The translations under genes and the position numbers were made by a program. DNA of 32,980 bases from the NCBI GenBank assembly GCA_022071945.1, contig JAJVIN010000067.1, positions 1 to 32,980 on the forward strand, read 5' to 3'. Below the pieces are notes generated by a model. That model saw only the letters and a program-made list of their open reading frames with translations. It did no database searches and was not told where the DNA came from. This stretch comes from Thermoanaerobaculia bacterium (lineage in GTDB: Bacteria > Acidobacteriota > Thermoanaerobaculia > UBA5066). Positions 15,378 through 23,855 of the stretch are shown here, one piece after another. The stretch's first letter is position 1; each line of letters begins with the position of its first letter.

Positions 15378-16331
15378 ATGGAATCCGGCGTCGTTCTCTC
15401 GGCACGGTCTCTCTTCATCCGCTATGGGCCCGAGGAAGCCGTGCGGGGCATCAACCTGGAGGTGAACCGCGGCGAAGTCCTCGGTCTGATCGGACCGGAC
15501 GGGGCGGGAAAGACCTCGACGCTCCGGACCCTCGCCGCCCTCCAGAAGCCATCCTCCGGTGACATCCTGGTGTTCGGCGAGAACGCCTGGAAGAACCGCC
15601 GCGTGCTTCACGGACGGCTCGGCTACCTCGCGCAGAGGTTCGCCCTCTACGAGGACTTGACGATCGACGAGAACGTCCAGTTCTTTTCTCAGCTTCTGGG
15701 CGTCAAGAAATGGAAGCCGCGGCGAGACTTCTTGCTCGAGCGGGTCGGTCTCGCGCCGTTCAGGGACCGTCAGGCCGGACGGCTGTCGGGAGGGATGAAG
15801 CAGAAGCTCGCGCTCGCAACCAGCCTGATGCACGCGCCCGAGATCCTCCTCCTCGACGAACCGACCACCGGTGTCGATCCGGTGACACGCCGCGAGTTCT
15901 GGGGCCTGCTTTCGGGCTTCGTTGCCGAGGGGCTGACGCTCGTCATCGCGACACCCTATCTCGACGAGGCCGAGAGGTGTTCCCGGGTGATCCTGATGCA
16001 CCAGGGCCGGATCCTGGCGGACGCGCCGCCGAAGGCGATCACGAAACAGGTTCCGGGCGTCATTCTGGAAGTGGCGGCCGAGCCCAGAGCCCGGGCGGCC
16101 GAAGTGCTTCGTACCGCCCTGCCCGATGTCGGCATCCAGTCCTTTGGTACCCGGTTCCACCTGCAGTTCCCCGAAAGGCCGTCGCAGAGTCTCGTCGACC
16201 GGATCCGGCGCTCGCTTTCGGAGGCCGATGTGCGGATCGAGAGCCTCCGCGAGATTCCTCCCGGCCTGGAAGACGCCTTCCTTCATCTCACCGGAGTAGA
16301 TGCCGCCGCTCCCGTTCAGGAGGCCGCATGA
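15378..16331 (+). CDS. ABC exporter ATPase, YbhF N-terminal-half type (H-loop His missing)
   Basis: This 317-residue ATP-binding protein has Walker A GPDGAGKTS (about 38-46), signature LSGGMKQ (about 137) and Walker B ILLLDEPTTGVD (about 155-166). The H-loop reads ATPYLDEAERC, so the usual histidine is Pro193. This substitution often marks the degenerate half of a paired ATPase; the partner at 17641 keeps its histidine. I start it at the ATG at 15378, five bases after GAGGG; a GTG at 15366 overlapping the adaptor stop is also in frame. It probably forms a heterodimer with the second ATPase and energises the two permeases. Confidence 0.9.
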   Translation: MESGVVLSARSLFIRYGPEEAVRGINLEVNRGEVLGLIGPDGAGKTSTLRTLAALQKPSSGDILVFGENAWKNRRVLHGRLGYLAQRFALYEDLTIDENVQFFSQLLGVKKWKPRRDFLLERVGLAPFRDRQAGRLSGGMKQKLALATSLMHAPEILLLDEPTTGVDPVTRREFWGLLSGFVAEGLTLVIATPYLDEAERCSRVILMHQGRILADAPPKAITKQVPGVILEVAAEPRARAAEVLRTALPDVGIQSFGTRFHLQFPERPSQSLVDRIRRSLSEADVRIESLREIPPGLEDAFLHLTGVDAAAPVQEAA

Positions 16332-17644
16332 AGACCGCCAGATGCCTCATCTTCCTTCTCCTCGCGCCGCCTCTGGCCGCCGGTGAGACGATTCATCTCA
16401 CGGCCGAGGAGGCCGCTCGCCGGATCCTCGAAGTCTCGGCCGTGGCGACTGCCGCGACGGAACGGACGGCCGCTGCGGCCTCGGCCGTCAAGGCCGCGGA
16501 GGCTGCCGTCCTTCCCTCGATCAGTGCCGCGGCGACCGTCGCGGAACGCAGTTCGGTTCCCGAGTACCGGATGCCGTCGCCCCTTCCTGGCTATGAAACG
16601 CCGGTTCTCGTCCCGAACATCACCGAGACCTACTCCGCGCAGCTGCGGGCGCTTCAGGTCATCTATTCGGGGGGAGCCATCACGGCTCAGAGGCGGGCAG
16701 CGGAGAACGACAGGGCCGCGGTGACTGCCGAGCGTGACACCACCGCGGCGGATCTGAAGTTCCTGGCGCGATCTGCCTACTGGGAAGCCGTTCGGACGCA
16801 GGCGACCCTGGCCGCGGCCCACGCCCAGGAGAAGCGAGCCCTCCAGCTCGTCGACGACACGAAGGCGACCTTCGAGGCCGGCTTGTCGGTGCGGGCCGAC
16901 GTCCTGGCGGCGGAAGAGCGTGCCGCCCGGGCGAAAGTCCAGGTCATCCGGGCCACGGTTGCGGCCGAGAACGCCCTGAGCGATCTCCGTTCTCTTCTCG
17001 CCATCGAGCGCGCGAGCGACATCCGGTTCGCGGCCCTCCTGAACTCTCCTCTTCCGGCGGCTCCCGCCTCGGTGGAAGTCTTGGAGAAGGAAGCCCTCGA
17101 GCGTCGTCCCGAGGTGAAGGTACTGGAAGCGAAACGAGCGGTTCTTGCGGAGCGCGAACAGCTGGCCCGCGCACCCGGAAAGCCGAGTGTGAACGCGCAA
17201 GCCCAGTACGAGTACGCGCGCCCGAACAACCGCTACTTCCCGCAGGCCGAGGAGTGGAAGGGGGCGTGGGCGATCTCGCTCGGCGCGGCCCTCACGATCT
17301 TTGACGGTGGCAAGTGGCGGGCCGACGTCGCGACGGCGCAGGCCTCCCAGCGCGCCCTTGAGAATGACCTCCTGGAGCTGAAGCGGCGGATCCAGGTCGA
17401 CGTGGAAACGGTCGCGAACAACCTCGCCGCGTCGCTGGCAGCCGTCGTGGCGACCGATGCGGCGCACGCAGCCGCCGTCGAGAGCGAGAAGGCCGCCATC
17501 GAGCGGCGCGAGGCCGGCCTCGCCTCTCTCATCGAAGTGCTCGACGCACAGGGCCAGCTCGCCAACGCCGAGCAGGAGCAGATCCAGGCGAGGGCCGCGG
17601 CGTGGCTGACCGCGGCGCGCCTGGACCGGGCCGCCGGACGATGA
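16328..17644 (+). CDS. TolC-family outer-membrane efflux protein
   Basis: This 438-residue protein has a signal peptide (MKTARCLIFLLLAPPLAAGE) and the two-fold repeated coiled-coil and beta-strand pattern of outer membrane factors. Long Ala/Glu-rich helices span about 40-80, 130-230 and 330-420; the repeat ends show LQVIYSGGAITAQRR and ALTIFDGGKWRAD, typical of the strand-turn regions. It would form the trimeric exit channel for the exporter. Its ATG overlaps the first ATPase stop and its TGA overlaps the second ATPase start, so it is embedded between the two ATPase genes. The length is usual for the family. Confidence 0.9.
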   Translation: MKTARCLIFLLLAPPLAAGETIHLTAEEAARRILEVSAVATAATERTAAAASAVKAAEAAVLPSISAAATVAERSSVPEYRMPSPLPGYETPVLVPNITETYSAQLRALQVIYSGGAITAQRRAAENDRAAVTAERDTTAADLKFLARSAYWEAVRTQATLAAAHAQEKRALQLVDDTKATFEAGLSVRADVLAAEERAARAKVQVIRATVAAENALSDLRSLLAIERASDIRFAALLNSPLPAAPASVEVLEKEALERRPEVKVLEAKRAVLAEREQLARAPGKPSVNAQAQYEYARPNNRYFPQAEEWKGAWAISLGAALTIFDGGKWRADVATAQASQRALENDLLELKRRIQVDVETVANNLAASLAAVVATDAAHAAAVESEKAAIERREAGLASLIEVLDAQGQLANAEQEQIQARAAAWLTAARLDRAAGR

Positions 17645-18588
17645 ACGCCTCCTCGCCTGTCGTCACGGCCCGCGACCTGACCTGCGCCTTCGGGGCTTTC
17701 AAGGCGGTCGACCGCGTCAGCTTCGACGTCCAGCCAGGGGAGATCCTCGGGTTCCTCGGGTCCAACGGCGCGGGAAAGACGACCACCATCCGGATGCTCT
17801 GTGGGCTCCTGGCTCCGACCGCCGGAAAGGCCACGGTCCTCGGCTACGACATCGCCACCCAGGGGCTGGAGATCAAGAAGCGGATCGGGTACATGTCGCA
17901 GCGGTTCTCTCTCTACACCGACCTGACGGTCGACGAGAACATCAGCTTCTGGGGGGGAGCCTACGGGCTCTTCGGAGAGGCGATCGAGGACCGACGAAAG
18001 TGGGCGATCGGGATCTCGGGCCTCGCCGAGCGGAGATCCACGGTCGTACGCGACCTGCCGGGCGGGTTCCGCCAGCGTCTCGCCCTCTCGTGCGCGCTTC
18101 TCCACCAGCCACAGGTGATCTTTCTCGACGAGCCGACCGGCGGTGTCGATCCCGCGGCTCGGCGGCAGTTCTGGGACCTGATCGACGATCTCGTCGCCGA
18201 GAACCGAACCGTCTTTGTCACCACGCACTACATGGACGAAGCGGAACGCTGCCACCGGATCGCGCTGATGCACGCCGGCCGGTTGCTGGCGCTGGACACG
18301 CTCTCCAATCTGCAGAAGGTCTTTCCGAAGGACACGGTCCTCGAGATCCGGTGTCCGGAGGCGCCAAAGGCGCTCGCCCTCGTACAGGGAGTGGAAGGCG
18401 TCACGGAGGCGGCCCTCTTCGGAGACCGGCTCCACGCCGTCCTCACCGCCCCCGCGCTTCGAACGGCGGTGAAAAGCCGCCTCGAGGCTGAAGGGTTCGA
18501 CCCGGTCACCCTCGAGATCATCCCGCCCTCCCTCGAGGACATCTTCATCCACATCATCGCCGCCGACGAAGCCGGGAGGGCGAAATGA
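17641..18588 (+). CDS. ABC exporter ATPase, YbhF C-terminal-half type
   Basis: This 315-residue ATP-binding protein has Walker A GSNGAGKTT (40-48), Q-loop region YMSQRFSLYTDLTVDEN, Walker B VIFLDEPTGGVD (about 159-170) and an intact H-loop THYMDEAERC (His196). The signature motif deviates: LPGGFRQ (139-145) in place of LSGGQ. Together with the first ATPase, one with a canonical signature but no H-loop His and one with the reverse, the pair looks asymmetric. In E. coli YbhF both domains are in one chain; here they are separate genes with the TolC gene between them. Start and stop overlap both neighbours by ATGA. Confidence 0.9.
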   Translation: MNASSPVVTARDLTCAFGAFKAVDRVSFDVQPGEILGFLGSNGAGKTTTIRMLCGLLAPTAGKATVLGYDIATQGLEIKKRIGYMSQRFSLYTDLTVDENISFWGGAYGLFGEAIEDRRKWAIGISGLAERRSTVVRDLPGGFRQRLALSCALLHQPQVIFLDEPTGGVDPAARRQFWDLIDDLVAENRTVFVTTHYMDEAERCHRIALMHAGRLLALDTLSNLQKVFPKDTVLEIRCPEAPKALALVQGVEGVTEAALFGDRLHAVLTAPALRTAVKSRLEAEGFDPVTLEIIPPSLEDIFIHIIAADEAGRAK

Positions 18589-19688
18589 TCCGGCGCACTC
18601 TCGCGATCGCCATCAAGGAGATGATGCATCTGAGGCGTGACAAGCGGACGACCGTGACGCTCCTCGGGATGCCGGTTCTCCTGCTCCTCATCTTCGGCTT
18701 CGCCCTGAGCTTCGACGTGGAGCACATCCGCCTCGCCGTGGTAGACCAGGATGGGTCGCGCGCCAGCCGGCAACTCCGAGAGGCGTTCCTGGAATCGGGG
18801 TACTTCGACCTGATCGGGAGCGGCTCCGACCCGCGCGTCCTCGACCGGCTCTTCGACTCGGGCCTGGCCCAGGCAGCCGTCGTGATCCCGGCGGGATACG
18901 GCAGGGACCTGGCAGCGAAGCGCCGCGTCGACGTTCAGTTCGTCCTCGACGGCTCCGACTCGCAGATGGCGACGTCCGTCCTCACCTACGCCCAGCAGAT
19001 CAACTTGGCCGTGTCCCCGATCGTCCGGGTGAAGGGGGGCAAGGGGCCCATCCTTCCGGCTCCGACCGTCTGGTACAACCCCGACCTCGCGACGTCGCGC
19101 TTCCTCGTGCCGGGGCTGATCGCCTTCATCCTGGCGATCACCTCGGTAATTGCGACGGCCCTCTCGGTGGTTCGAGAGAAGGAGCGCGGAACGATCGAAT
19201 CCCTCCGTGCGACACCGCTCTTTGCGACGGAACTCCTGATCGGGAAGGCGGGCCCGTATCTCGTCGTGGCCTTTGTCGCGGCAGCCGGGGCACTGTCTCT
19301 GGCGTGGGCGATCTTCGACGTCCCCGTCAGGGGATCCCTCTTCTGGCTGGCCGTCATCACGGTCCTCTTCCTCGGCTGCGGGCTCGGCTGGGGCATCTTC
19401 ATCTCGACCATCGCCGACACGCAGCAGGTGGCCTTCCAGGTCGGTCTCCTGTCGTCGATGCTGCCGACGCTCCTCCTGTCGGGATTCATGTTTCCGATCT
19501 CGTCGATGCCGGCGCCGCTGCAGGTCATCACCCACATCGTTCCGGCGCGCTACTACCTCGTTGCTCTCCGGGAGATCGTCCTGAAGGGGGCGGGCATCGA
19601 GGTCTGGTGGCAGGAAGCCGTCAGCCTCGTCGTCTACGGCCTGGCGGTCCTCGGGCTCGGCACCGCGCGAATGGTCCGGAGTCTCTGA
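18585..19688 (+). CDS. ABC-2-type exporter permease (YbhS/YbhR-like), first
   Basis: This 367-residue ABC-2 permease has an N-terminal hydrophobic segment (TVTLLGMPVLLLLIFGFALSF), a large external domain (about 45-170, with VDQDGSRASRQLREAF and VLDGSD), then five hydrophobic segments. The conserved phrase RERGTIESL appears in the variant VREKERGTIESLRATP, along with LPTLLLSGFMFPISSMP. It forms half of the membrane channel, with the next gene as partner. Its ATG overlaps the ATPase stop. Confidence 0.9.
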   Translation: MIRRTLAIAIKEMMHLRRDKRTTVTLLGMPVLLLLIFGFALSFDVEHIRLAVVDQDGSRASRQLREAFLESGYFDLIGSGSDPRVLDRLFDSGLAQAAVVIPAGYGRDLAAKRRVDVQFVLDGSDSQMATSVLTYAQQINLAVSPIVRVKGGKGPILPAPTVWYNPDLATSRFLVPGLIAFILAITSVIATALSVVREKERGTIESLRATPLFATELLIGKAGPYLVVAFVAAAGALSLAWAIFDVPVRGSLFWLAVITVLFLGCGLGWGIFISTIADTQQVAFQVGLLSSMLPTLLLSGFMFPISSMPAPLQVITHIVPARYYLVALREIVLKGAGIEVWWQEAVSLVVYGLAVLGLGTARMVRSL

Positions 19689-19689
19689 G

Positions 19690-20784
19690 ATGAGAGCGCT
19701 CCTGAACATCCTGCGAAAGGAACTGATCCAGCTCCGGAGGGATCCGAAGATCGTCCCGATCCTCTTCGTCGCGCCGGTGATGCAGTTGATGATTCTCGGC
19801 TACGCGGCGACGACGGACATCAAGCTGGTGGAACTCGCGGTGTGTGATCTCGACCAGACGGCCGAGAGCCGGATGCTCGTGGAGTCCTTCACCTCGTCGA
19901 AGTACTTCCGTGTCGCGGGGAGAGTCAGTTCCCAGGACCAGATCGACAGCCTCATCGAATCCGGCAAGGCGCGGATCGCCCTGACGATCCCGAAGGGATT
20001 TGCGGCCGAGCGCGAGTCTGGACGGCCGGGGAACCTCCAACTGGTGACGGACGGCTCGGACGCGACGACGGGCCGGGCGGGCCTCGGCTACGCGACGCAG
20101 GTGGTGGCAGGTTTCTCCCGGGATGCGGGCGCGCGTCCCTTGGTCGAGCTGCGGCCCGTGGTCCTCTACAACCCCGATCTCGTCAGCCGGAACTTCATGG
20201 TGCCGGCGACGCTGGCGATGATCCTGATGGTCATGACGATGATGCTGACGGCGATGGCGCTCGTTCGAGAGCGCGAGATCGGGACGATGGAGCAGCTTCT
20301 CGTCACGCCGATCGCGGCCGGTCACCTCATCGTCGGAAAGATCTTCGCGTACTCGCTCGTGGGAGCGGTGGAGTTCTTCACGGCGCTGCCCGTCGTCCTC
20401 TTCTGGTTCAAGGTCCCGCTCCGGGGCCGGCTTCTCGAACTCGTTCTCCTGACCCTGCCGTTCTTGCTGTGCACCCTGAGCTTGGGACTCCTCGTCTCGA
20501 CGCTCGCGCATACACAGCAACAGGCAATGATGTTGACGGCGTTCTTCTTCATGATGCCGCAGATCTACCTGTCGGGCTTCGCCTTTCCGATCCAGAACAT
20601 GCCCGAGTTCTTCCAGTACGTCACCTACCTCATACCACTGAGGTACTACGTGGTGATCCTGAGGGGCGTGTTCCTCAAGGGGGTGGGCATCTCGGTCCTC
20701 TGGCCAGAGGCGCTGGCTCTCGTCGCCCTCGGCCTCGGAATCCTGGTGGTGGCAAGAGCGAGGTTCCAGAAGACGCTGGCATGA
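19690..20784 (+). CDS. ABC-2-type exporter permease (YbhS/YbhR-like), second
   Basis: This 364-residue paralogue of the preceding permease has the same layout: N-terminal anchor (IVPILFVAPVMQLMILGYAA), external domain with VCDLDQTAESRMLVESF and LVTDGSDATTG, then five hydrophobic segments with REREIGTMEQLLVTP and PQIYLSGFAFPIQNMP. The two permeases most likely pair, as YbhS and YbhR do. It starts one base after the preceding stop. It closes the operon; no clear terminator hairpin follows. What the pump exports is not visible from sequence. Confidence 0.9.
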   Translation: MRALLNILRKELIQLRRDPKIVPILFVAPVMQLMILGYAATTDIKLVELAVCDLDQTAESRMLVESFTSSKYFRVAGRVSSQDQIDSLIESGKARIALTIPKGFAAERESGRPGNLQLVTDGSDATTGRAGLGYATQVVAGFSRDAGARPLVELRPVVLYNPDLVSRNFMVPATLAMILMVMTMMLTAMALVREREIGTMEQLLVTPIAAGHLIVGKIFAYSLVGAVEFFTALPVVLFWFKVPLRGRLLELVLLTLPFLLCTLSLGLLVSTLAHTQQQAMMLTAFFFMMPQIYLSGFAFPIQNMPEFFQYVTYLIPLRYYVVILRGVFLKGVGISVLWPEALALVALGLGILVVARARFQKTLA

Positions 20785-20957
20785 GGGCGGAATCGGAGAA
20801 CGACGGGTGAGCGCGGAGGGAAAGAGGACGTTCTTCCCGTCGAGAGGCGGGATCGTCGAGGTAGAAGGCTTATTCCCGGCGCAAGGCTGGACACGCGAAG
20901 GGCCTCCTCGGCTCATCTGAGCTAGAATTAGACAAAACCCGAGACGGGGGTGTTCGT
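20785..20957. other. Intergenic spacer after the exporter operon
   Basis: No gene is supported. TAGAAT at 20923-20928 could be a -10 box for the peptidase-like gene, but no matching -35 is seen. A nine-codon frame overlapping the permease stop (20781-20810) has nothing to support it. Confidence 0.5.
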
Positions 20958-21473
20958 ATGGCAGATACTGCTCCGAGATTTCCGAACGAAGTCTTGATGA
21001 TCAGCCTACTCCGTCAATACCTGCCGAAAGCGTTCCCGGTCCTCATGAACCGTGGCAACGACCAGTACCGCTGGGGAGTCAGTCGTCCTCTCAAGTTGGG
21101 GACACCGGGACGGGGCGGGCACTGCGGCGGGATGGAAGACGGCAGACTCATCAAGGCGAAGGCGGCAGACGTCTACCTGGATGCCGCCAGGCCCTACGAA
21201 AAGAAGCTGGGAGACGCTCTGTTCCGTTGGTTGCTGCTGTACCGCGCGTCTCTTGGCATCGATTTCATCGTCTGGAACAACGAGAAGTCGACGTCGGCGG
21301 GGACAATCAGGAACTACCACGCAACGGAGAACACGCGCTCAGCAAGACACGAGGACCACCTTCACATCGAGTTCAAACCCCAGACGGGCGATCGAGATCA
21401 CTCCGACGTTCTGAAGGTCGTGATCGGTGAGGTCAAGCTGGCTCTCGGAGAGCCACTCCCGCCGTACGAGTGA
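20958..21473 (+). CDS. Putative LAS-type (M15-like) zinc metallopeptidase-fold protein
   Basis: This 171-residue protein has no signal peptide. Two motifs recall LAS-family peptidases (M15/M74): a GHCGG...AADVYLD stretch (His55 and Asp71 as possible ligands) and the terminal HEDHLHIEF (His131, His134, His136), separated by LGIDFIVWNNE, which resembles the strand before the last motif in such proteins. If correct, it would cut peptidoglycan cross-links or D-amino-acid-containing peptides. Residue roles are my inference from pattern. A G-rich tract precedes the ATG. A second copy, broken, lies at 25011-25502 with no net insertions or deletions relative to this one. Confidence 0.5.
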   Translation: MADTAPRFPNEVLMISLLRQYLPKAFPVLMNRGNDQYRWGVSRPLKLGTPGRGGHCGGMEDGRLIKAKAADVYLDAARPYEKKLGDALFRWLLLYRASLGIDFIVWNNEKSTSAGTIRNYHATENTRSARHEDHLHIEFKPQTGDRDHSDVLKVVIGEVKLALGEPLPPYE

Positions 21474-21519
21474 CCAACGGCCTCACCGGCCCGAACTCGG
21501 GGCGCAACACCGAGATGTC
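20982..21519 (+). repeat. Direct repeat, copy 1 (peptidase-like gene and 3' flank)
   Basis: From about 20982 to 21519 the sequence is clearly homologous to 25011-25548, in the same orientation with a constant offset of 4,029 bases. The similarity continues about 45 bases past the stop codon and begins eight codons inside this copy. The two arms bracket the BNR fragments, the IS630 element and the methyltransferase. Confidence 0.9.
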
Positions 21520-21755
21520 CGTGGCGGAGGCCAGAGGTGAGTCACCCTCCGCCGAATGCAGCGGGAGTAAGATCGATAAGACAACATCTCACCGACGAAG
21601 ACGCTTTCCACGGGCCACAGCCTGCCATGGTTGAGGCTCCAGTCCGGAAACGGCAGCCCGGCCGGCCGGCGGCCAGCTTGCCCGGACCGCCCGCCCGCGG
21701 GGGCCATTGAGAGATCGAGGGACCCCGCGCCTCCCATTCGGGCACGGAGGGGACC
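21520..21755. other. Intergenic region before the BNR-type fragment
   Basis: No gene, RNA or clear promoter is seen. It ends with a good ribosome binding site, GGAGGGG, five bases before the ATG at 21756. Confidence 0.5.
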
Positions 21756-22307
21756 ATGCAACGGTTTCCCGGCGGTTGCTCCTTGCTCGCGACGGCCATC
21801 ATCTCGACTGTTCTTGCCAGTGAAGCCCTCGGCTCCGATCCAGGACTCCTGCTTTCGCGCAGTGGCAGCTCTGGCTCGGCTGCGCCCGGCGTTCTGCTGG
21901 GAAGACTTCCCCTTCAGTTTACGGCGCCGTACTGGAGCGCCTTCCCTCTGTTCGGGGGCGAAATGACCTCGATCGTAGGCGACCCCGCGGACCAGGCCGT
22001 TGCCTGGGTGGGAAGCCGTGACGCCGGTGTCTTTCGAACCACGGACAACGGGAGAACATGGCGTCCTTCGCGCCAGGGGCTCACCTTCTCACCCATCCGA
22101 AAGCTCCTGGCGCTGCCGACGCGCCCCGTCACCCTCTATGCCGGAACCGATTTCGACGGCGTCTGGAAGTCCGTGGATGGTGGCGTCTCCTGGGCGAGGG
22201 CGGGCACCACGCTGCCAGGCTCGATGGTTGTCTTCAACCTCTCCGTTTCGAGTACGTGTAGAGGCGGAAGGTTCCGCCAGTGGATACGGGGAGCTAGTGG
22301 CCTGTAA
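21756..22307 (+). pseudogene. BNR/sortilin-type secreted protein, N-terminal fragment
   Basis: The frame starts well (GGAGGGG then ATG) with a signal peptide (MQRFPGGCSLLATAIISTVLASEALG) and two BNR-like beta-propeller turns: DAGVFRTTDNGRTWRPSRQG and YAGTDFDGVWKSVDGGVSWA. After FNLSV (about residue 165) the propeller pattern dissolves; the frame runs into the IS630 left end and stops at 22305. Removing the IS does not restore the propeller, so the gene was probably already broken. Full-length relatives run several hundred residues with many such turns. Another BNR fragment lies on the opposite strand just beyond the IS. Confidence 0.8.
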
Positions 22308-23400
22308 TGGTTGAAATGGTATCAGTCATGCTTAAATCCGACGCATGGGCCATATTGACCTGCTCCCGGAGGAAAGAGCCGAGCTGGAACGCCGTGTCCG
22401 GTCCCGCTCTCTTCGCGCCGATGATTCGCGGCGTGCCCGGTTGATCCTCATGCTTGCCGACGGTGAGTCCTATCTCAGCATTCGTACTGCGTTGAAGTGC
22501 AACGCAAACTACGTGAGCCGCTGGAAGGCCCGCTTCGAGGAAAATCGGCTCGCCGGCCTGTTCTCCCGACACGGCGGCGGCGCGCACCTGGTCCTGACAC
22601 CCGCCCTGGAGGCCCGGATTCTCGAGAAGACGCGGCAGGCTCCCGGGGATGGATCGACCCACTGGACGACGAGAAAGCTGGCGCGGGAAATGCGCTTGAG
22701 CCACACGATCATCGCCAAGGCCTGGAACAGGGCGGGCCTGAAGCCGCATCGTTTCGAGCGGTATATGGCTTCCGATGACCCTGACTTCGAGCGCAAGGCC
22801 GCCGACGTGATCGGTCTGTATGTGCACCCACCCCAGCACGCTGCCGTCTTCTGCGTCGACGAGAAGACCGCGATCCAGGCTTTGGACCGGCTTGATCCCG
22901 TCCTCCCCCTTTCGCCGGGCCGGATGGAACGTCATGGATTCGAGTACTTCCGCCACGGAACCCTCTCGCTTTACGCGGCGCTCGATACCGAGACGGGGAA
23001 GGTTCTCGGAAAGACCGTCGAGCGGCACACCAGCGAGGAGTTCGTCGCGTTTCTCGCGGACCTTGTTGCGAGTCAGCCTGCCGGGCGCGAGATCCACATC
23101 GTTGCCGACAATCTCTCCGCACATAAGAGCCAGCGTGTCCGGCAGTTCCTCGAGGGCTTCCCGAACCTTCATCTTCACTTCACACCGACATATTCGTCCT
23201 GGCTGAACCAGGTAGAACTCTGGTTCTCCAAGATCGAGCGTGACGTTATTGCACGCGGTGTCTTTCGGTCTGTGAAGGACCTCTCGAAGAAGCTGCTGCG
23301 GTACATCAGGCACTACAACAAGTCTGCAAAGCCCATCCGCTGGAAGTACACCGACGTCTCAAATCGAATCACCACTACCACTTCAACCATTACAGGCCAC
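22297..23400 (+). mobile_element. Intact IS630-family insertion sequence
   Basis: A 1,104-bp element bounded by inverted repeats of about 25 bp with one mismatch (left 22297-22321, right 23376-23400), both starting GTGGCCTGTAATGGTTGAA from the outside. It is flanked by TA on each side (22295-22296 and 23401-23402), and the restored target reads CTAG, the known preference of IS630. One full-length transposase gene fills it. Clean ends and an uninterrupted reading frame suggest a recent, potentially active insertion. Confidence 0.95.
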
Positions 23401-23403
23401 TAG
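22345..23403 (+). CDS. IS630-family transposase (DDE)
   Basis: This 352-residue transposase has an N-terminal helix-turn-helix region (about 20-75, SIRTALKCNANYVSRWKARF), a second winged-helix part, and a DDE_3 catalytic domain: Asp172 (FCVDEKT), Asp255 (IVADNLSAH) and Glu291 (SSWLNQVELWF). All three acidic residues are present. The last 12 residues or so (ITTTTSTITGH) are encoded by the right inverted repeat. The stop TAG at 23401-23403 lies outside the element: TA comes from the target duplication and G from the target CTAG. The minus-strand frame covering the same stretch is a shadow. Confidence 0.95.
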   Translation: MGHIDLLPEERAELERRVRSRSLRADDSRRARLILMLADGESYLSIRTALKCNANYVSRWKARFEENRLAGLFSRHGGGAHLVLTPALEARILEKTRQAPGDGSTHWTTRKLAREMRLSHTIIAKAWNRAGLKPHRFERYMASDDPDFERKAADVIGLYVHPPQHAAVFCVDEKTAIQALDRLDPVLPLSPGRMERHGFEYFRHGTLSLYAALDTETGKVLGKTVERHTSEEFVAFLADLVASQPAGREIHIVADNLSAHKSQRVRQFLEGFPNLHLHFTPTYSSWLNQVELWFSKIERDVIARGVFRSVKDLSKKLLRYIRHYNKSAKPIRWKYTDVSNRITTTTSTITGH

Positions 23404-23440
23404 TTCGTGGACCAGCCAGCCTGGGCTGTTCCAGCATCTG

Positions 23441-23855
23441 TCATCCCTTCGCGGCTCCGCCCGAAAGTGACGCCGCCATCCGAGGGCCGTCAAACATCCA
23501 GACCTGCGCCGAAGACGATGTCGGGATTGTCTTTGTCGACGCCGATGGTGTTGCAGAAGTCTCCCTGCATGCCCGGGATGTCGATGAACTTCGCGGCGGG
23601 CGACGTCGTGTCCGTGGAGGTCTTGGTGTCGAGCAGGAGGGGGACCGAGATCTCGCCTCCGTCGTCGGAACGCGCGCCATCGAGCTGGCTGGTGTGGTTG
23701 TTTGCCAGGGCGTAGACGCGGTTTTCATTGCTCGGGGCGACGGCCACCGAGACCCTGGAGCGTGTTTCCGCGTTTCCGGGTAGCCCCTTGGTCTTCTGCG
23801 TCCAGGTGACCCCACCATCGGTCGACTTGAAAATCAGGCCCGCAAGGCCGGGGAC
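23441..23855 (-). pseudogene. BNR/sortilin-type protein, internal fragment
   Basis: Read on the minus strand from about 23850, one frame gives GLIFKSTDGGVTWTQKTKGL, then VAVAPSNENRVYALANN and DNPDIVFGAGLDV, before a TGA at 23490-23492. The same frame continues with SDGGVTFGR, so the stop is a lesion inside a propeller turn. No start codon or signal peptide belongs to it; on its upstream side the similarity ends at about 23855 against an unrelated reading frame. It converges with the fragment at 21756-22307. The two may be pieces of one inverted gene or of two paralogues. Confidence 0.75.

Noticed and set aside
20781-20810. Nine-codon peptide overlapping the last permease stop
   Set aside because: ATGA overlap looks like operon spacing, but such a short frame is expected by chance and has no support.
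22294-23313. Second gene in the IS on the minus strand
   Set aside because: Shadow of the transposase; IS630 elements carry a single gene and the plus frame has all three DDE residues.
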